A stretch of 64,000 nt of DNA from Pigmentiphaga sp. H8 (GCF_003854895.1 NZ_CP033966.1:2480001-2544000), one strand, 5' to 3'; positions 8,090 through 17,229 are shown, numbered from the stretch's first letter. Notes: generated from the letters alone by a model not told the origin. Numbers and translations are program-made.

Positions 8090-9076
8090 ATGAGCCTGCT
8101 GTCCGCCGCAAGAGCCGCCGCCTGTATCGCCGCCGTGTCCCTGATGCTCCCGCAGGCACGGGCGGAAAACCTCCGGGACGTGACCTATCTGCTGCCGGCC
8201 CCGCCCAGCCTGCCCGCGTTCGCGCCGTGGATGATCGCGCAGCAGAAGGGCTACTACGCGCAAGAGGGCCTGAAGATCAATTTCGTGGTCGGCAAGGGCG
8301 GCGCCGACGTCGCCAAGCAGGTGGGCGCGGGCAATGCGCCGCTGGGCGGCGGCGTGGGGGATACGCCCATCATCGTCCGGCCCAACGGCGTGCCGGTCAA
8401 GGCGGTGGCGGTACTGGGCGGCGCCTCGCTGATGCACCTGGCCATCAACCGCGCCGCCGCGCCGGGCGGGATCCCCGACCTGAAGGGCAAGACCATAGGC
8501 GCGATGTCCTACGCCGACACGACCTACTACGCGCTGCTGGGCATGCTGCGGGCGAACGGCGTGGCGAAGTCGGCGGTCGACATCCAGGCCAGCGGCCCTT
8601 CGGTCTGGCAGCTCTTCGCCGAACAGAAGATCCCCGCGCTGGCCTCGGTGCCGGAGTGGACGGTCAGCGCGCAGGAGGCGGGCGTGAAGGTCGAGCTGAT
8701 TCCGGCGGACCGCTATTTCAAGAGCATGGCCCAGGCCATCCTGGCCTCGGACGAGACCATCAGGAAGGAGCCCGAGCTGATCCGCAAGTTCGTCAAGGCC
8801 ACGCTGCGCGGCCTGGCCGACATCTCGCGCGATCCGGTCGCGGCCACGGCCGATTACGTCAAGGCGGTGCCGGGGTACCAGGGGCGGGAGAAGTACGTGG
8901 AGTCGGTCCTGCGGCTGTACAACGCCACCGTCTACCAGGGCCAGCCCCGGCTGGGCGCGATCGACCCGGACCGCGTCGCCACGCTCCAGGCGTTCTATCT
9001 GAACGAAGGCATCATCTCGCGCGCGGTCCCGCTGAACGATTTGTTCACGAACGACTTCGTGCCGGCGAAACAGTAG
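8090..9076 (+). CDS. ABC-type substrate-binding protein (NMT1/SsuA/ThiY-like)
   Basis: A 328-residue periplasmic binding protein with a signal peptide ending near residue 25 (QARAEN). The fold is that of the sulfonate/nitrate/pyrimidine-precursor group: an early AFAPWMIAQQKGYYAQEGL segment and an NFVVGKGGADVAKQVGAG ligand-loop region. Such receptors normally sit with an ATPase and permease, but neither is present here; the neighbours are a Rieske oxygenase and a porin. It may share a transporter encoded elsewhere. The ligand is probably the aromatic or heterocyclic substrate of the downstream oxygenase, an inference from operon position. Confidence 0.9.
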   Translation: MSLLSAARAAACIAAVSLMLPQARAENLRDVTYLLPAPPSLPAFAPWMIAQQKGYYAQEGLKINFVVGKGGADVAKQVGAGNAPLGGGVGDTPIIVRPNGVPVKAVAVLGGASLMHLAINRAAAPGGIPDLKGKTIGAMSYADTTYYALLGMLRANGVAKSAVDIQASGPSVWQLFAEQKIPALASVPEWTVSAQEAGVKVELIPADRYFKSMAQAILASDETIRKEPELIRKFVKATLRGLADISRDPVAATADYVKAVPGYQGREKYVESVLRLYNATVYQGQPRLGAIDPDRVATLQAFYLNEGIISRAVPLNDLFTNDFVPAKQ

Positions 9077-9088
9077 GAAGACATCCCC

Positions 9089-10126
9089 ATGAACCCCATC
9101 GTCCAGGACGGCCTGGCCCTTGCCGCCGCGACCCGCGTGGAAACCGGCCTGCGCAACCTCTGGTACCCCGTCACGCCCAGCTATGCCGTGCGCGATACCC
9201 CGCTGGGCATCACCCGGCTTTCCGAGAACATCGTGCTGTGGCGCGATCGCGCCGGCACGGTGCGCGCGGTCGAGGATCGCTGCCCCCATCGCGGCGCCCG
9301 CCTGTCGCTGGGCTGGAACCTGGGCGAGCGCATCGCCTGCTGGTACCACGGCGTGGAGGTCGACGGCGAAGGCAAGGTGGCCGACGTGCCGGCGCTGGAA
9401 AGCAGCCAGCTCGTGGGCAGGAAATGCCTGCGGTCCTATCCAGTGGTGGAGTACGGCGGCGCCGTCTTCCTGTGGTTCGGGTCCATGGAGCACGGGCAGC
9501 CCAGGCCGTTCGCGCTGCCCGAGGAAATGACGAACGACGAGTACTCCGGCTTCCTGTGCATGCAGAACTGGAAGTGCAACTACCGCTACGCCATCGATAA
9601 CGTGATGGACCTCATGCATGGGACCTATCTGCATTCGAACTCGCATTCGATGGCCGAGGGCGACAAGAAGGCGGAAATGGTCATCCGCCACACCGACTGC
9701 GGTCTGGTCTTCGAGAAGGTCGGCCAGCGCGGCGTGAACTTCGACTGGGTCGAGTTCGGCCACACGTCCTCGCTGTGGATCCGCCTGTCCGTTCCCTATC
9801 GTCCGCAGTATGGCGGCGGCGAGTTCTTCATCGTGGGCTTCGTCACGCCCGTCGACGACGGCAATTGCCAGGTGTACTTCTGGCGCATCCGCAAGTCCCA
9901 GGGCTTCGAGCGCAACCTATGGCGCTTCCTGTACCGCAACCGCCTGGAAGGCCTGCACTGGGACGTGCTGGAACAGGATCGCGTCGTCATCGAGAGCCTG
10001 GCGCGCCACGCGCGCAGCCAGGAGAACCTCTATTCCCATGATCTCGGTCTCGTGCGGGTAAGGCGCGTGATGGAGAAGCTGGCCAGGGAACAGGTCGAGG
10101 CCGAACAGGCCGCGGCGGTCCACTGA
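9089..10126 (+). CDS. Rieske non-haem iron oxygenase, alpha subunit (VanA/phthalate type)
   Basis: The 345-residue terminal oxygenase of a Rieske-type hydroxylase or O-demethylase. The [2Fe-2S] site is C65-x-H67 in CPHRGA and C84-x2-H87 in CWYHG; the mononuclear iron site is Asp174/His177/His182 in DLMHGTYLH. Length and the single-subunit layout suggest the monooxygenase/VanA group rather than the alpha-beta dioxygenases. It starts 12 bases after the binding-protein gene. No cognate reductase is encoded next to it; a ferredoxin-reductase gene lies 31 kb away at 41000-42028. The substrate is unknown, but import (binding protein, porin) and oxidation seem to be co-regulated. Confidence 0.93.
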   Translation: MNPIVQDGLALAAATRVETGLRNLWYPVTPSYAVRDTPLGITRLSENIVLWRDRAGTVRAVEDRCPHRGARLSLGWNLGERIACWYHGVEVDGEGKVADVPALESSQLVGRKCLRSYPVVEYGGAVFLWFGSMEHGQPRPFALPEEMTNDEYSGFLCMQNWKCNYRYAIDNVMDLMHGTYLHSNSHSMAEGDKKAEMVIRHTDCGLVFEKVGQRGVNFDWVEFGHTSSLWIRLSVPYRPQYGGGEFFIVGFVTPVDDGNCQVYFWRIRKSQGFERNLWRFLYRNRLEGLHWDVLEQDRVVIESLARHARSQENLYSHDLGLVRVRRVMEKLAREQVEAEQAAAVH

Positions 10127-10191
10127 ACGGCAACGACGAGTAGTCCCCTCGGGCGGGCCTGCCCGATATCCTCCTTTCCTCAGGAACGACC

Positions 10192-11316
10192 ATGAAACTC
10201 GGACTTTCAGGGGGGCTCGCGCTCGCCCTCGTTTCCCTGCCTTGCCTGGCCCAGTCGCCCGCCGGCAACGTGACGCTGTACGGCGCCATCGATACCGGCG
10301 TCGAATACATCACCCATGCCAGCGCGAGCGGCGGATCGGGCGTGCGCATGCCCACGCTGACCGGTGGGCAGCTGCCGTCGCGCTGGGGCCTGCGCGGCAA
10401 CGAAGACCTCGGCAACGGCTGGCGCGGCATCTTCAACCTGGAAAGCGGCTTCTTCGCCGACTCGGGTTCGTCCGGCCAGGCGGGCCGCCTGTTCGGGCGC
10501 ACCGCGATCGTCGGCGTCGAGGGGCCGTGGGGCAGCTTCACGCTGGGGCGCCAGTCGACCATGCTGACCTGGTCGCTGATGGATGCCGACGTGATCGGAC
10601 CGTCGGTGTTCAGCATGGCGAGCTTCGACAGCTACATCCCCAACGCGCGCGCCGACAACTCGCTGGCCTACCGCGGCAGGTTCGGCGGCCTGACCGTGGG
10701 CGCGACCTATTCCCTGGGCCGCGATACCTCCGCCGCGGGCAATTGCGGCGGCGAGCGCCCCGGAGACGCGCAGGCGTGCCGCGGATGGTCGGGGCTGCTG
10801 AAGTACGACGGCGGCGGCTGGGGCGTGGCGGCCGTCATCGACGAACAGCGCGGCGGTCCCGGCGCCGCCCCGGCGGTGGTGGTGCCGGGCGTGGCCGGCG
10901 TCGCGATCGCGTCGTCGGACAGCCGCGACCGGCGCTACATGGCCAACGGCTACGTGCACATCGCCGACCTGAAACTGGGCGCCGGCTGGATGCACCGCCG
11001 CATCGAAGGCAGCGCCGCCGATGTCTCGACCAACCTGTATTTCGTGGGCGCGACCTATCCGATAGGAAGCTGGACCCTGAACGCGCAGGCCTCGCGCATG
11101 ATCGCCAACGCCTACCAGGCCAAGGGCACGATGCTGGTCGGCCGCGCCAGCTACAGCTTCTCGAAGCGGACCGCCGCCTATGCCATGCTGGCGCATATGG
11201 GCAATAGCGGTGCGGGAGCGGTGTTCTCGGTGTCCAGCAGCAGCATCGTGCCGTGGTCGCCCAAGGCGGGGCAGGGGCAGATGGGGGTGATGGTGGGGTT
11301 GCGGCACTCGTTCTAG
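10192..11316 (+). CDS. Gram-negative outer-membrane porin
   Basis: A 374-residue trimeric porin of the Burkholderiales type. It has an 18-residue signal peptide (ending CLAQ), then the diagnostic first strand NVTLYGAIDTGVEY, SRWGLRGNEDLGNGWRGIF and the closing aromatic GLRHSF for outer-membrane assembly. The many short alternating strands fit a 16-strand barrel. It follows the oxygenase by 65 bases with a weak GC hairpin (10149-10166) in between, so it is probably the last gene of that operon and admits the substrate. Confidence 0.93.
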   Translation: MKLGLSGGLALALVSLPCLAQSPAGNVTLYGAIDTGVEYITHASASGGSGVRMPTLTGGQLPSRWGLRGNEDLGNGWRGIFNLESGFFADSGSSGQAGRLFGRTAIVGVEGPWGSFTLGRQSTMLTWSLMDADVIGPSVFSMASFDSYIPNARADNSLAYRGRFGGLTVGATYSLGRDTSAAGNCGGERPGDAQACRGWSGLLKYDGGGWGVAAVIDEQRGGPGAAPAVVVPGVAGVAIASSDSRDRRYMANGYVHIADLKLGAGWMHRRIEGSAADVSTNLYFVGATYPIGSWTLNAQASRMIANAYQAKGTMLVGRASYSFSKRTAAYAMLAHMGNSGAGAVFSVSSSSIVPWSPKAGQGQMGVMVGLRHSF

Positions 11317-11412
11317 CGGTCCAGGCCGGGGGCGCGGGCCCGGCGTGGACCGGAAACTGTCGTGTCGGCATGAGATGATGGGGCTTTGCCATGCCTTGCC
11401 CCAAGGAGTCCC

Positions 11413-12825
11413 ATGACCAGCACGCTCGCCATCGTCGTTTCCCTGGCGCTGTTGATGTACCTGGCCTATCGCGGCGTTACCGTGCTGCTGCTGGCGCCGC
11501 TGATGGGCGCGCTGGCGGTGGTGCTGTCGGGCGACGCCGCGCTGCTGCTGCCCATTTATACCGGCACCTTCATGACCGCCCTGAGCGGCTACGTGCTGCA
11601 GTTCCTGCCCATTTTCCTGCTGGGTTCCCTGTTCGGCCAATTGATGGCCGACTCGGGGGCGGCCAATACGCTGTCGCGCTGGATCGTGGCCAGCGTGGGC
11701 GAGAAGCACGCCATCGTCACCGTGGTGCTGGCCTGCGCGCTGCTGACCTATGGCGGCGTGTCGCTGTTCGTCGTGGCCTTCGCGATCTATCCGGTCGCGG
11801 TCGACCTGTTCAAGGCGGCGCGGATACCCAAGCGGCTGATTCCCGCCACGATCGCGCTGGGGGCCTTCACGTTCACCATGACGGCCTTGCCCGGCACGCC
11901 CGCCATCCAGAACGCGATTCCCATCCCGTACTTCGGCACCAACGTCTTCGCGGCGCCCGGGCTGGGCATCATCGCGGCCGCGATCATGTTCGGCGGCGGC
12001 ACCTGGTGGCTGCGCCGCCGCGCCGCTTCCGCCCGGGCCGCGGGTGAAGGCTACGGCGACCACGACGACGCGGAGGAGGGCGCGCCCACCGACGGCAGCG
12101 GGGAGCAGGATGCCCGGTGGTCGATCATGCCTGTGCCGCTGGCCTTGCTGCCGCTGCTGCTGGTGGTCGGGATCAACGCCCTGTTCACCTACGTGGTGTT
12201 CCCGGCGGTGGATTTCTCGTTCCTGGCCCGGCGCTTCCCCGACCTGGCACCGCAAAAGATCGTCGGCCTGTGGGCGTTGATCATCGCGCTGGCCACGGCC
12301 TGCACGGTGCTGGTGCTGCTGCGGCTCAAGCACTGGAACAACCTGAAGAACACCATCAACCAGGGCGTGTTCGGTTTCATGCTGCCGCTGTTCAACACGG
12401 CTTCCGAAGTGGGCTACGGCGCGATCATCGCGGGCCTGGCGGGGTTCGCCATCATCCGCGACGCGGTGTTGAACGTGGCGCCCGGCAACCCGCTGATTTC
12501 CGAGGCGGTGGCGATGAACGTGCTGGCTGGCATCACGGGTTCGTCCTCGGGCGGCCTGAGCATCGCCTTGCAGACGCTGGGCCAGGACTACCTGCGCATG
12601 GCCCACGAGGCGGGCATCAGCGCCGAGCTGATGCACCGCGTGGCCGTGATGGCCGCCGGCGGCATGGACACCTTGCCGCACTGCGGCGCCATCATCACGC
12701 TGCTGGCCATCTGCAAGCTGACGCACCGGCAGTCGTATGGAGACATCGCCGCCGTGACGATCCTCTTTCCGCTGCCGGCGCTGGCCCTGGTCATCGCGCT
12801 GGGCACGATGTTCGGCGGGTTCTGA
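11413..12825 (+). CDS. GntP-family permease
   Basis: A 470-residue inner-membrane transporter of the GntP family (gluconate and other hydroxy-acid/proton symporters). Twelve or so hydrophobic segments are evident, starting at TLAIVVSLALLMYL; a charged, Asp/Glu-rich cytoplasmic loop lies near residues 205-235. Conserved-looking patches include GSLFGQLMADSGAA and AGITGSSSGGLSIAL, the latter typical of the second half. The start at 11413 has AAGGAG five bases upstream; the upstream nine codons of open frame lack one. It follows the porin but may have its own promoter. Its substrate is more likely an organic acid than gluconate, given the neighbours. Confidence 0.9.
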   Translation: MTSTLAIVVSLALLMYLAYRGVTVLLLAPLMGALAVVLSGDAALLLPIYTGTFMTALSGYVLQFLPIFLLGSLFGQLMADSGAANTLSRWIVASVGEKHAIVTVVLACALLTYGGVSLFVVAFAIYPVAVDLFKAARIPKRLIPATIALGAFTFTMTALPGTPAIQNAIPIPYFGTNVFAAPGLGIIAAAIMFGGGTWWLRRRAASARAAGEGYGDHDDAEEGAPTDGSGEQDARWSIMPVPLALLPLLLVVGINALFTYVVFPAVDFSFLARRFPDLAPQKIVGLWALIIALATACTVLVLLRLKHWNNLKNTINQGVFGFMLPLFNTASEVGYGAIIAGLAGFAIIRDAVLNVAPGNPLISEAVAMNVLAGITGSSSGGLSIALQTLGQDYLRMAHEAGISAELMHRVAVMAAGGMDTLPHCGAIITLLAICKLTHRQSYGDIAAVTILFPLPALALVIALGTMFGGF

Positions 12826-12841
12826 GGCGGGCGTTCAGAAC
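12819..12841. terminator. Inverted repeat joining two convergent genes
   Basis: GTTCTGA (12819-12825) and TCAGAAC (12835-12841) are exact reverse complements around a 9-base loop. Each arm contains the stop codon of one convergent gene (GntP permease and TonB receptor). There is no T-run, so strong Rho-independent termination is not certain. Confidence 0.35.
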
Positions 12842-15018
12842 TTGTACTTCAGGCTGACCGTGACGTTGCGCGGCGCGCCGTAGGTCAGCTGGCTGTAGGC
12901 CGCGAACATGCCGTAGTACTTCTTGTCGAACAGGTTGTTGATGTTCAGCTGCGCGGTCATCTGCTTGTTGATCTCGTAGCGTGCCATCAGGCCGACCAGG
13001 GCGTAGTCCTTCTGTTCGACCTTCTCGACCACGCCCAGCGGGTTGGTGGCATGCGTGTAGGTCTTGCCCTGCCAGCTCAGGCCGCCGCCCAACGTCAGCC
13101 CGCTCCATGCGCCGGGCAGGCGGTAGGTGGTGAAGAGGCGGAACAGCCGGCGCGGATACAGGCTGTTCACGTCCGTGCCGTCGGCGGCCTTGGCCCGGAA
13201 GTGCGTGTAGCCGGCGCTCAGGTTCCAGTTGGGAGCCAGTTCGCCCGCGACTTCCAGCTCGAAGCCCTTGCTGGTCGCGCCGTCCACGGCGCGGTAGGCC
13301 GTTTCCGGCGGGTTGGTTCCGGGCACCGTGTCCGTGGTCTGCTGTGCCAGGTTGTTCTGCTTGATGTGGAACACGGACGCGGACGCGTTCACCCGGCCAT
13401 TCAGGAACTCGCCCTTGATGCCGGTTTCCATGGCCTTGCCCTTGACGGGATCGAGATAGCGCCCGGTGACGTCGCGCGCGTTCTGGGGCAGGAAGATGTT
13501 GGTGTAGCTGGCGTAGAGCGAGTACGTGTCGTTCAGGTCGTAGATCACGCCGGCGTAGGGCGTCACTTCGTTGTCGCTCTTGACCTCGTAGGCGCCGCTG
13601 TAGGCCACGTCGCCTTTCTTGCGGTAGTCGGTGACCCGGGCCCCGACGATCACCTTGAGCGGATCGGTCACGTTGAAGCGCGCGACGCCGTACAGCGCCT
13701 GCTGCGTGGTGGTGCCGTTCTCGTAGAAGGTGGGGGCGCCCCAGACGGGTTCCGGGAAGGAGCCGTTCCAGGCGTTGAAATCCGGCGCGAGGCCGCCGGC
13801 CGGCGTGGCCGCCCGCGCATCGGCGTTGAACTTCTGGTTGGCGTAGACGTAGCCGAAGGCCAGTTGGTGCTTGCGGCCCAGCAGTTCGAACGGGCCGTCG
13901 GCCTGTACCGCCACGTCGTCCTGGGTCGTCTTGACGTCATAGGAACCGGCGAAGGTGGTCATGCCCAGGCCGGTCGTCCGATCGGGCGCGCCCGACAGGT
14001 ACAGCAGGTAGGAGTCGGCCTTGCGTTCGCTGCGGTTATAGCTGAGCTTGACCCGCCAGTCGTTGTCGAATCGGTGCTGGAGCGAGGCGAAATAGGTCTG
14101 GTAGGTGGTGTTCCAGCGCGTCCAGTCGGCCGCCGCGCTCTTGGATCGGTCCCAGTTCGTGGGCGTGCCGTCGCTGTACCACAGCGGCAGGCCGCCCCAC
14201 ATCGGGCCGCGCGCCTTGCCCTTCTGGTAGCTCAGGCCCGCCGTCAGCAGGGTGTTGCTGGTCAGGTCGGCTTCCAGCGTGGCGAACAGCGTCTGGTTCT
14301 TGTTGCTGAGCCGATCGGCCCAGCTGTCGCGTTCCGCGTGTTCGCCCACGACACGCAGCCGCACCGTCTTGGCCGTGTTGACCGGGGTGGACAGGTCGAC
14401 CATGCCGCGGCGCTGGTTCCAGCTGCCCAGGTCCAGTTCCGCGGCGCCGGTGAATTCCTTGCTGCTGGCCCGCTTGCGGACCATGTTGACGGCCGCGGAG
14501 GGATTGCCCGAGCCGGTGGTCAGCCCGGTCGCGCCGCGCACGATTTCCACCCGGTCGTAGGTGACCAGGCTGCTGAAGATCTCGCCCGAGCTCCAGGGCT
14601 GGTCCCAGGTGGTCGGCACGCCGTCGATCATCAAGGCATTGATGTCGAAGCCACGCGCGTTGAACTGGGCGCGATGCGTCTCGTACTGGTTCACCGAGAC
14701 GCCCGTGGTGTTGTTCAGCACGTCCGTGATGGTCTGCAACCGCTGGTCTTCGAAACGCTGCTGCGTGACCACCGTCACGGACTGGGGCGTGTCGCGCAGG
14801 CTCAGGCCCAGCGGGGTGGCGGTGCGGGAGGGGCCCGTCGTGGTGTATGACCCGGTGCCTTCGGTGGTGGCGGAGTCCTCGCCCTCGGGGGCGGCGTTCA
14901 CCGTGATTGCCGGCAACACGGCCGGAGTTTCCTGCGCCAGGGTGGACAGGGGCAGGGCTGCGGCGATGCACAGGCTGAGCTGCTTGAGTCGAACGGGTAC
15001 GGCTGGGCGGGCTGCCAT
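12835..15018 (-). CDS. TonB-dependent siderophore receptor
   Basis: A 727-residue outer-membrane receptor for a ferric siderophore. After the signal peptide (ending TLAQ) comes an extension with repeated Thr/Gly, then the plug domain (SLRDTPQSVTVVTQQRFEDQ, residues about 75-200, with VEIVRGATGLTTGSGNPS) and a long beta-barrel ending in the aromatic SLKYKF. This matches the FhuA/FoxA/FpvA class. A ribosome site AGGGAG precedes the ATG. It stands alone; no siderophore biosynthesis genes are nearby, so it may take up a foreign siderophore. The upstream AT-rich stretch has a Fur-box-like sequence. Confidence 0.94.
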   Translation of the reverse strand: MAARPAVPVRLKQLSLCIAAALPLSTLAQETPAVLPAITVNAAPEGEDSATTEGTGSYTTTGPSRTATPLGLSLRDTPQSVTVVTQQRFEDQRLQTITDVLNNTTGVSVNQYETHRAQFNARGFDINALMIDGVPTTWDQPWSSGEIFSSLVTYDRVEIVRGATGLTTGSGNPSAAVNMVRKRASSKEFTGAAELDLGSWNQRRGMVDLSTPVNTAKTVRLRVVGEHAERDSWADRLSNKNQTLFATLEADLTSNTLLTAGLSYQKGKARGPMWGGLPLWYSDGTPTNWDRSKSAAADWTRWNTTYQTYFASLQHRFDNDWRVKLSYNRSERKADSYLLYLSGAPDRTTGLGMTTFAGSYDVKTTQDDVAVQADGPFELLGRKHQLAFGYVYANQKFNADARAATPAGGLAPDFNAWNGSFPEPVWGAPTFYENGTTTQQALYGVARFNVTDPLKVIVGARVTDYRKKGDVAYSGAYEVKSDNEVTPYAGVIYDLNDTYSLYASYTNIFLPQNARDVTGRYLDPVKGKAMETGIKGEFLNGRVNASASVFHIKQNNLAQQTTDTVPGTNPPETAYRAVDGATSKGFELEVAGELAPNWNLSAGYTHFRAKAADGTDVNSLYPRRLFRLFTTYRLPGAWSGLTLGGGLSWQGKTYTHATNPLGVVEKVEQKDYALVGLMARYEINKQMTAQLNINNLFDKKYYGMFAAYSQLTYGAPRNVTVSLKYKF

Positions 15019-15059
15019 TTTCTCCCTCGTGATGGTCGGTTTGAGTCCCCTAATTTATT

Positions 15060-15078
15060 GAATAATAATTGTTTTCAT
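15060..15078 (-). promoter_or_regulatory. Possible Fur box upstream of the siderophore receptor
   Basis: The 19 bases GAATAATAATTGTTTTCAT resemble the Fur consensus (repeated NATAAT/ATTATN units) and lie 42 bases before the receptor start in an AT-rich block. Iron repression of a siderophore receptor is expected, but the match is imperfect. Confidence 0.4.
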
Positions 15079-15148
15079 TTGTACTTATGTTTACTTTTTG
15101 TTCGAATGTTTGCTGAAGGCAACAGTCTGGCGCCGGAGAAGAGCGCTG

Positions 15149-16363
15149 CTAGCCGATGACGCGCCGTTCCCGCAGCGCCTGGATCGCGGCGTCGTCCAGT
15201 TCCGCGAGGCCGTGCAGGACCGCGTCCGTATGCTCGCCCAGGTAGGGCGCGCGCACGATGTCCACGTGCGAGCCGGACAGCCGGATGGGCATGCCGACGG
15301 TGGCCCAGGGGCCGCGCCGGGCGTCGTCGATGTGCACGTACATGCCGCGCTGCCGGACGTGGCCGTTGGCGGCCAGCTCGCCCGTGCCCAGCACGGGGCC
15401 GCAGGCGACGCCCAGCTTCGTCAGGGCCTCGAACATGTCCGTCTTCGTGTGGCGCCGGGTGACGGACTCGATGCGGGCCCAGAGCGCGCCCTGGTTGCGC
15501 TGCCTGGCGGCCGCCGTGGCGAAGCGCGGATCGCGCGCCAGCGCCTCGCCGCCCAGGAAGCGGGCCAGGGGTTCCCAGGTCGTGTCCTGCAGGACGATGT
15601 AGAGATAGTCGTTGGGGCCCTCGGGCTTGCACCGGACGGTGTTGCCCGGCAAGGCGCCGCCGGAATGATTGCCGGCGCGGGGCAGGTCGCCGCCGGCATC
15701 CTGCTCGTGGGTCAGCCGCTGGTGGTCGCGCCACTTGACGCGGCCCAGGTTCATGACCGCATCCATCATGGCGCATTCGACCCGCTGGCCCAGGCCCGTG
15801 CGCGTGCGCTGGTGCAGGGCGGCCAGCAGGCCGACGGCCAGGTGCAGCCCGGTGCCCGAGTCGCCGATCTGCGCGCCGCTGACGGTGGGCGGGCCGTCGG
15901 CCGTGCCGGTCACGCTCATCGCGCCGCCCATGGCCTGGGCGATGTTCTCGTAGGCCTTCAGGTCCTTGTAGGGGCCGGTGTCGCCGAAGCCCTTGATGGA
16001 GCCGACGATCAGCCCGGGTTGCGCGGCATGCAGGGTCTCCCAGCCCAGCCCGAGCCTGTCCATGACGCCTGGCGCGAAGTTCTCGACCAGCACGTCGCAG
16101 CGCCGGGCCAGCCGCAGCAGCAGCGCCACGCCTTCGGCCTGCCTGAGGTCGATCACCACGGATTGCTTGTTGCAGTTGAGCATCGAGAAATACAGGCTGT
16201 CGATGCCGTCGGCGTGCCGCAGGTGGTGGCGGGTGATGTCGCCCTGCGGCGGTTCGACCTTGATGACCTCGGCGCCCAGCCACGCCAGCAATTGGGTCGC
16301 GCTCGGGCCGGCCTGGACATGAGTCAGGTCGAGTATCCGGACGCCATGCAGCGATGTCTCCAT
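15149..16363 (-). CDS. CoA-transferase, family III (CaiB/BaiF)
   Basis: A 404-residue class III CoA-transferase that moves CoA between carboxylic acids. The N-terminal HGVRILDLTHVQAGPSATQLL and LGAEVIKVEPPQGD are family hallmarks. The family catalytic Asp should lie near residue 165-175, in VECAMMDAVMNLGR. The start at METSLHG is preferred over a much longer open frame that overlaps the next gene; AAGGA lies upstream. It is downstream of an alpha/beta hydrolase, but a strong hairpin with a T-run (16391-16415) sits between them, so co-transcription may be reduced. Probably activates an organic acid for breakdown. Confidence 0.92.
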   Translation of the reverse strand: METSLHGVRILDLTHVQAGPSATQLLAWLGAEVIKVEPPQGDITRHHLRHADGIDSLYFSMLNCNKQSVVIDLRQAEGVALLLRLARRCDVLVENFAPGVMDRLGLGWETLHAAQPGLIVGSIKGFGDTGPYKDLKAYENIAQAMGGAMSVTGTADGPPTVSGAQIGDSGTGLHLAVGLLAALHQRTRTGLGQRVECAMMDAVMNLGRVKWRDHQRLTHEQDAGGDLPRAGNHSGGALPGNTVRCKPEGPNDYLYIVLQDTTWEPLARFLGGEALARDPRFATAAARQRNQGALWARIESVTRRHTKTDMFEALTKLGVACGPVLGTGELAANGHVRQRGMYVHIDDARRGPWATVGMPIRLSGSHVDIVRAPYLGEHTDAVLHGLAELDDAAIQALRERRVIG

Positions 16364-16390
16364 TCTGGAATCCTTATCCATGGGCCGGGC

Positions 16391-16415
16391 GAAAAAAAAC
16401 AGGCCGCGGCCTGTT
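16391..16415 (-). terminator. Rho-independent terminator between hydrolase and CoA-transferase genes
   Basis: On the minus strand the perfect 18-base palindrome AACAGGCCGCGGCCTGTT (16398-16415) runs directly into eight T residues. This is a textbook intrinsic terminator located after the hydrolase stop codon and before the CoA-transferase start. It may terminate or attenuate read-through. Confidence 0.7.
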
Positions 16416-16440
16416 CGGAGTGTATGGCAGGGCGGTTCGC

Positions 16441-17229
16441 CTAGCGCGATCCGGTGTAGCGCTCGACGTGTTCGACGAAGCGGGCGGGATCCTCGATCAT
16501 GGGGAAGTGTCCACAGCCTTCCATGATGGACAGGCGGTCGGGCGGCAGGGCCTGGCGCAGCGCATCGAGACTGTCGCCCACCGGGCCTTTCGAGCCCAGG
16601 ATCGCGTAAGTGGGGACCTGGGAACGGGCCAGCCCTTGCGGCGCGTCGTACTCGCGCAGGGCCCACATGGCGTCCATCATGGCATGCGCGCCGGCCTTGC
16701 TGCGATCGATGTTCCAACGCTGGTGCAGCTCAGGTGTCAGGTTGCCGAGGCGGGCGGCCACGTTGTCGAAGGTCTGGATGGGCAGCGCGAAATTGCTTTC
16801 CACGTAGGCCCAGCGGTCCGCCCAGGCCTGGGCCGAGCGGATGGGCGTCTCGACCAGGATGACGGCGCGCATCCGCTGCGCATGGTGTTCGGCCAGGGCC
16901 AGGCAGATGACGCCGCCTATGGAGGTTCCGAGCACGGTGGCCTGGGCCAGACCGTGCTCGTCCATGAAGGCGGCCACGGCGCGGGCATACATGGGATAGG
17001 TCCAGTGATGGACGAGCGGATCGGAGTCCCCCTGGCCGGGCAGGTCGATGGCGTATACGTGGTGGCGCCGGGCCAGGTCCTCGATCACGAACTGGAACTC
17101 GAAGACGGAGCTGCCGTTGCTGTGCAGGAGGATCAAGGGCTCCCCCTGGCCGGCCTCGACGTAGTGCAGCCGCGTGTTCCCCAGTGCGGTGAAGCCTTCC
17201 TTCCATCGCGGATCCGAACTTCCAACCAT
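16441..17229 (-). CDS. Alpha/beta hydrolase
   Basis: A 262-residue alpha/beta-hydrolase of the ring-cleavage-product (MhpC) or lactonase type. The oxyanion segment LILLHSNGSS is near residue 31, the nucleophile elbow is GTSIGG (Ser near 101) and the catalytic His is in CGHFPMIEDP near 240. The catalytic acid is probably Asp in the preceding strand region and was not assigned. It is divergent from the IclR gene, separated by 170 bases holding an IclR-type dyad at 17359-17373. The downstream CoA-transferase suggests hydrolysis followed by CoA activation of an acid. Confidence 0.88.
   Translation of the reverse strand: MVGSSDPRWKEGFTALGNTRLHYVEAGQGEPLILLHSNGSSVFEFQFVIEDLARRHHVYAIDLPGQGDSDPLVHHWTYPMYARAVAAFMDEHGLAQATVLGTSIGGVICLALAEHHAQRMRAVILVETPIRSAQAWADRWAYVESNFALPIQTFDNVAARLGNLTPELHQRWNIDRSKAGAHAMMDAMWALREYDAPQGLARSQVPTYAILGSKGPVGDSLDALRQALPPDRLSIMEGCGHFPMIEDPARFVEHVERYTGSR

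Noticed and set aside
16364..16717. N-terminal extension of the CoA-transferase open frame
   Set aside because: The extra 118 codons overlap the end of the hydrolase gene and the terminator hairpin, and have no family sequence.
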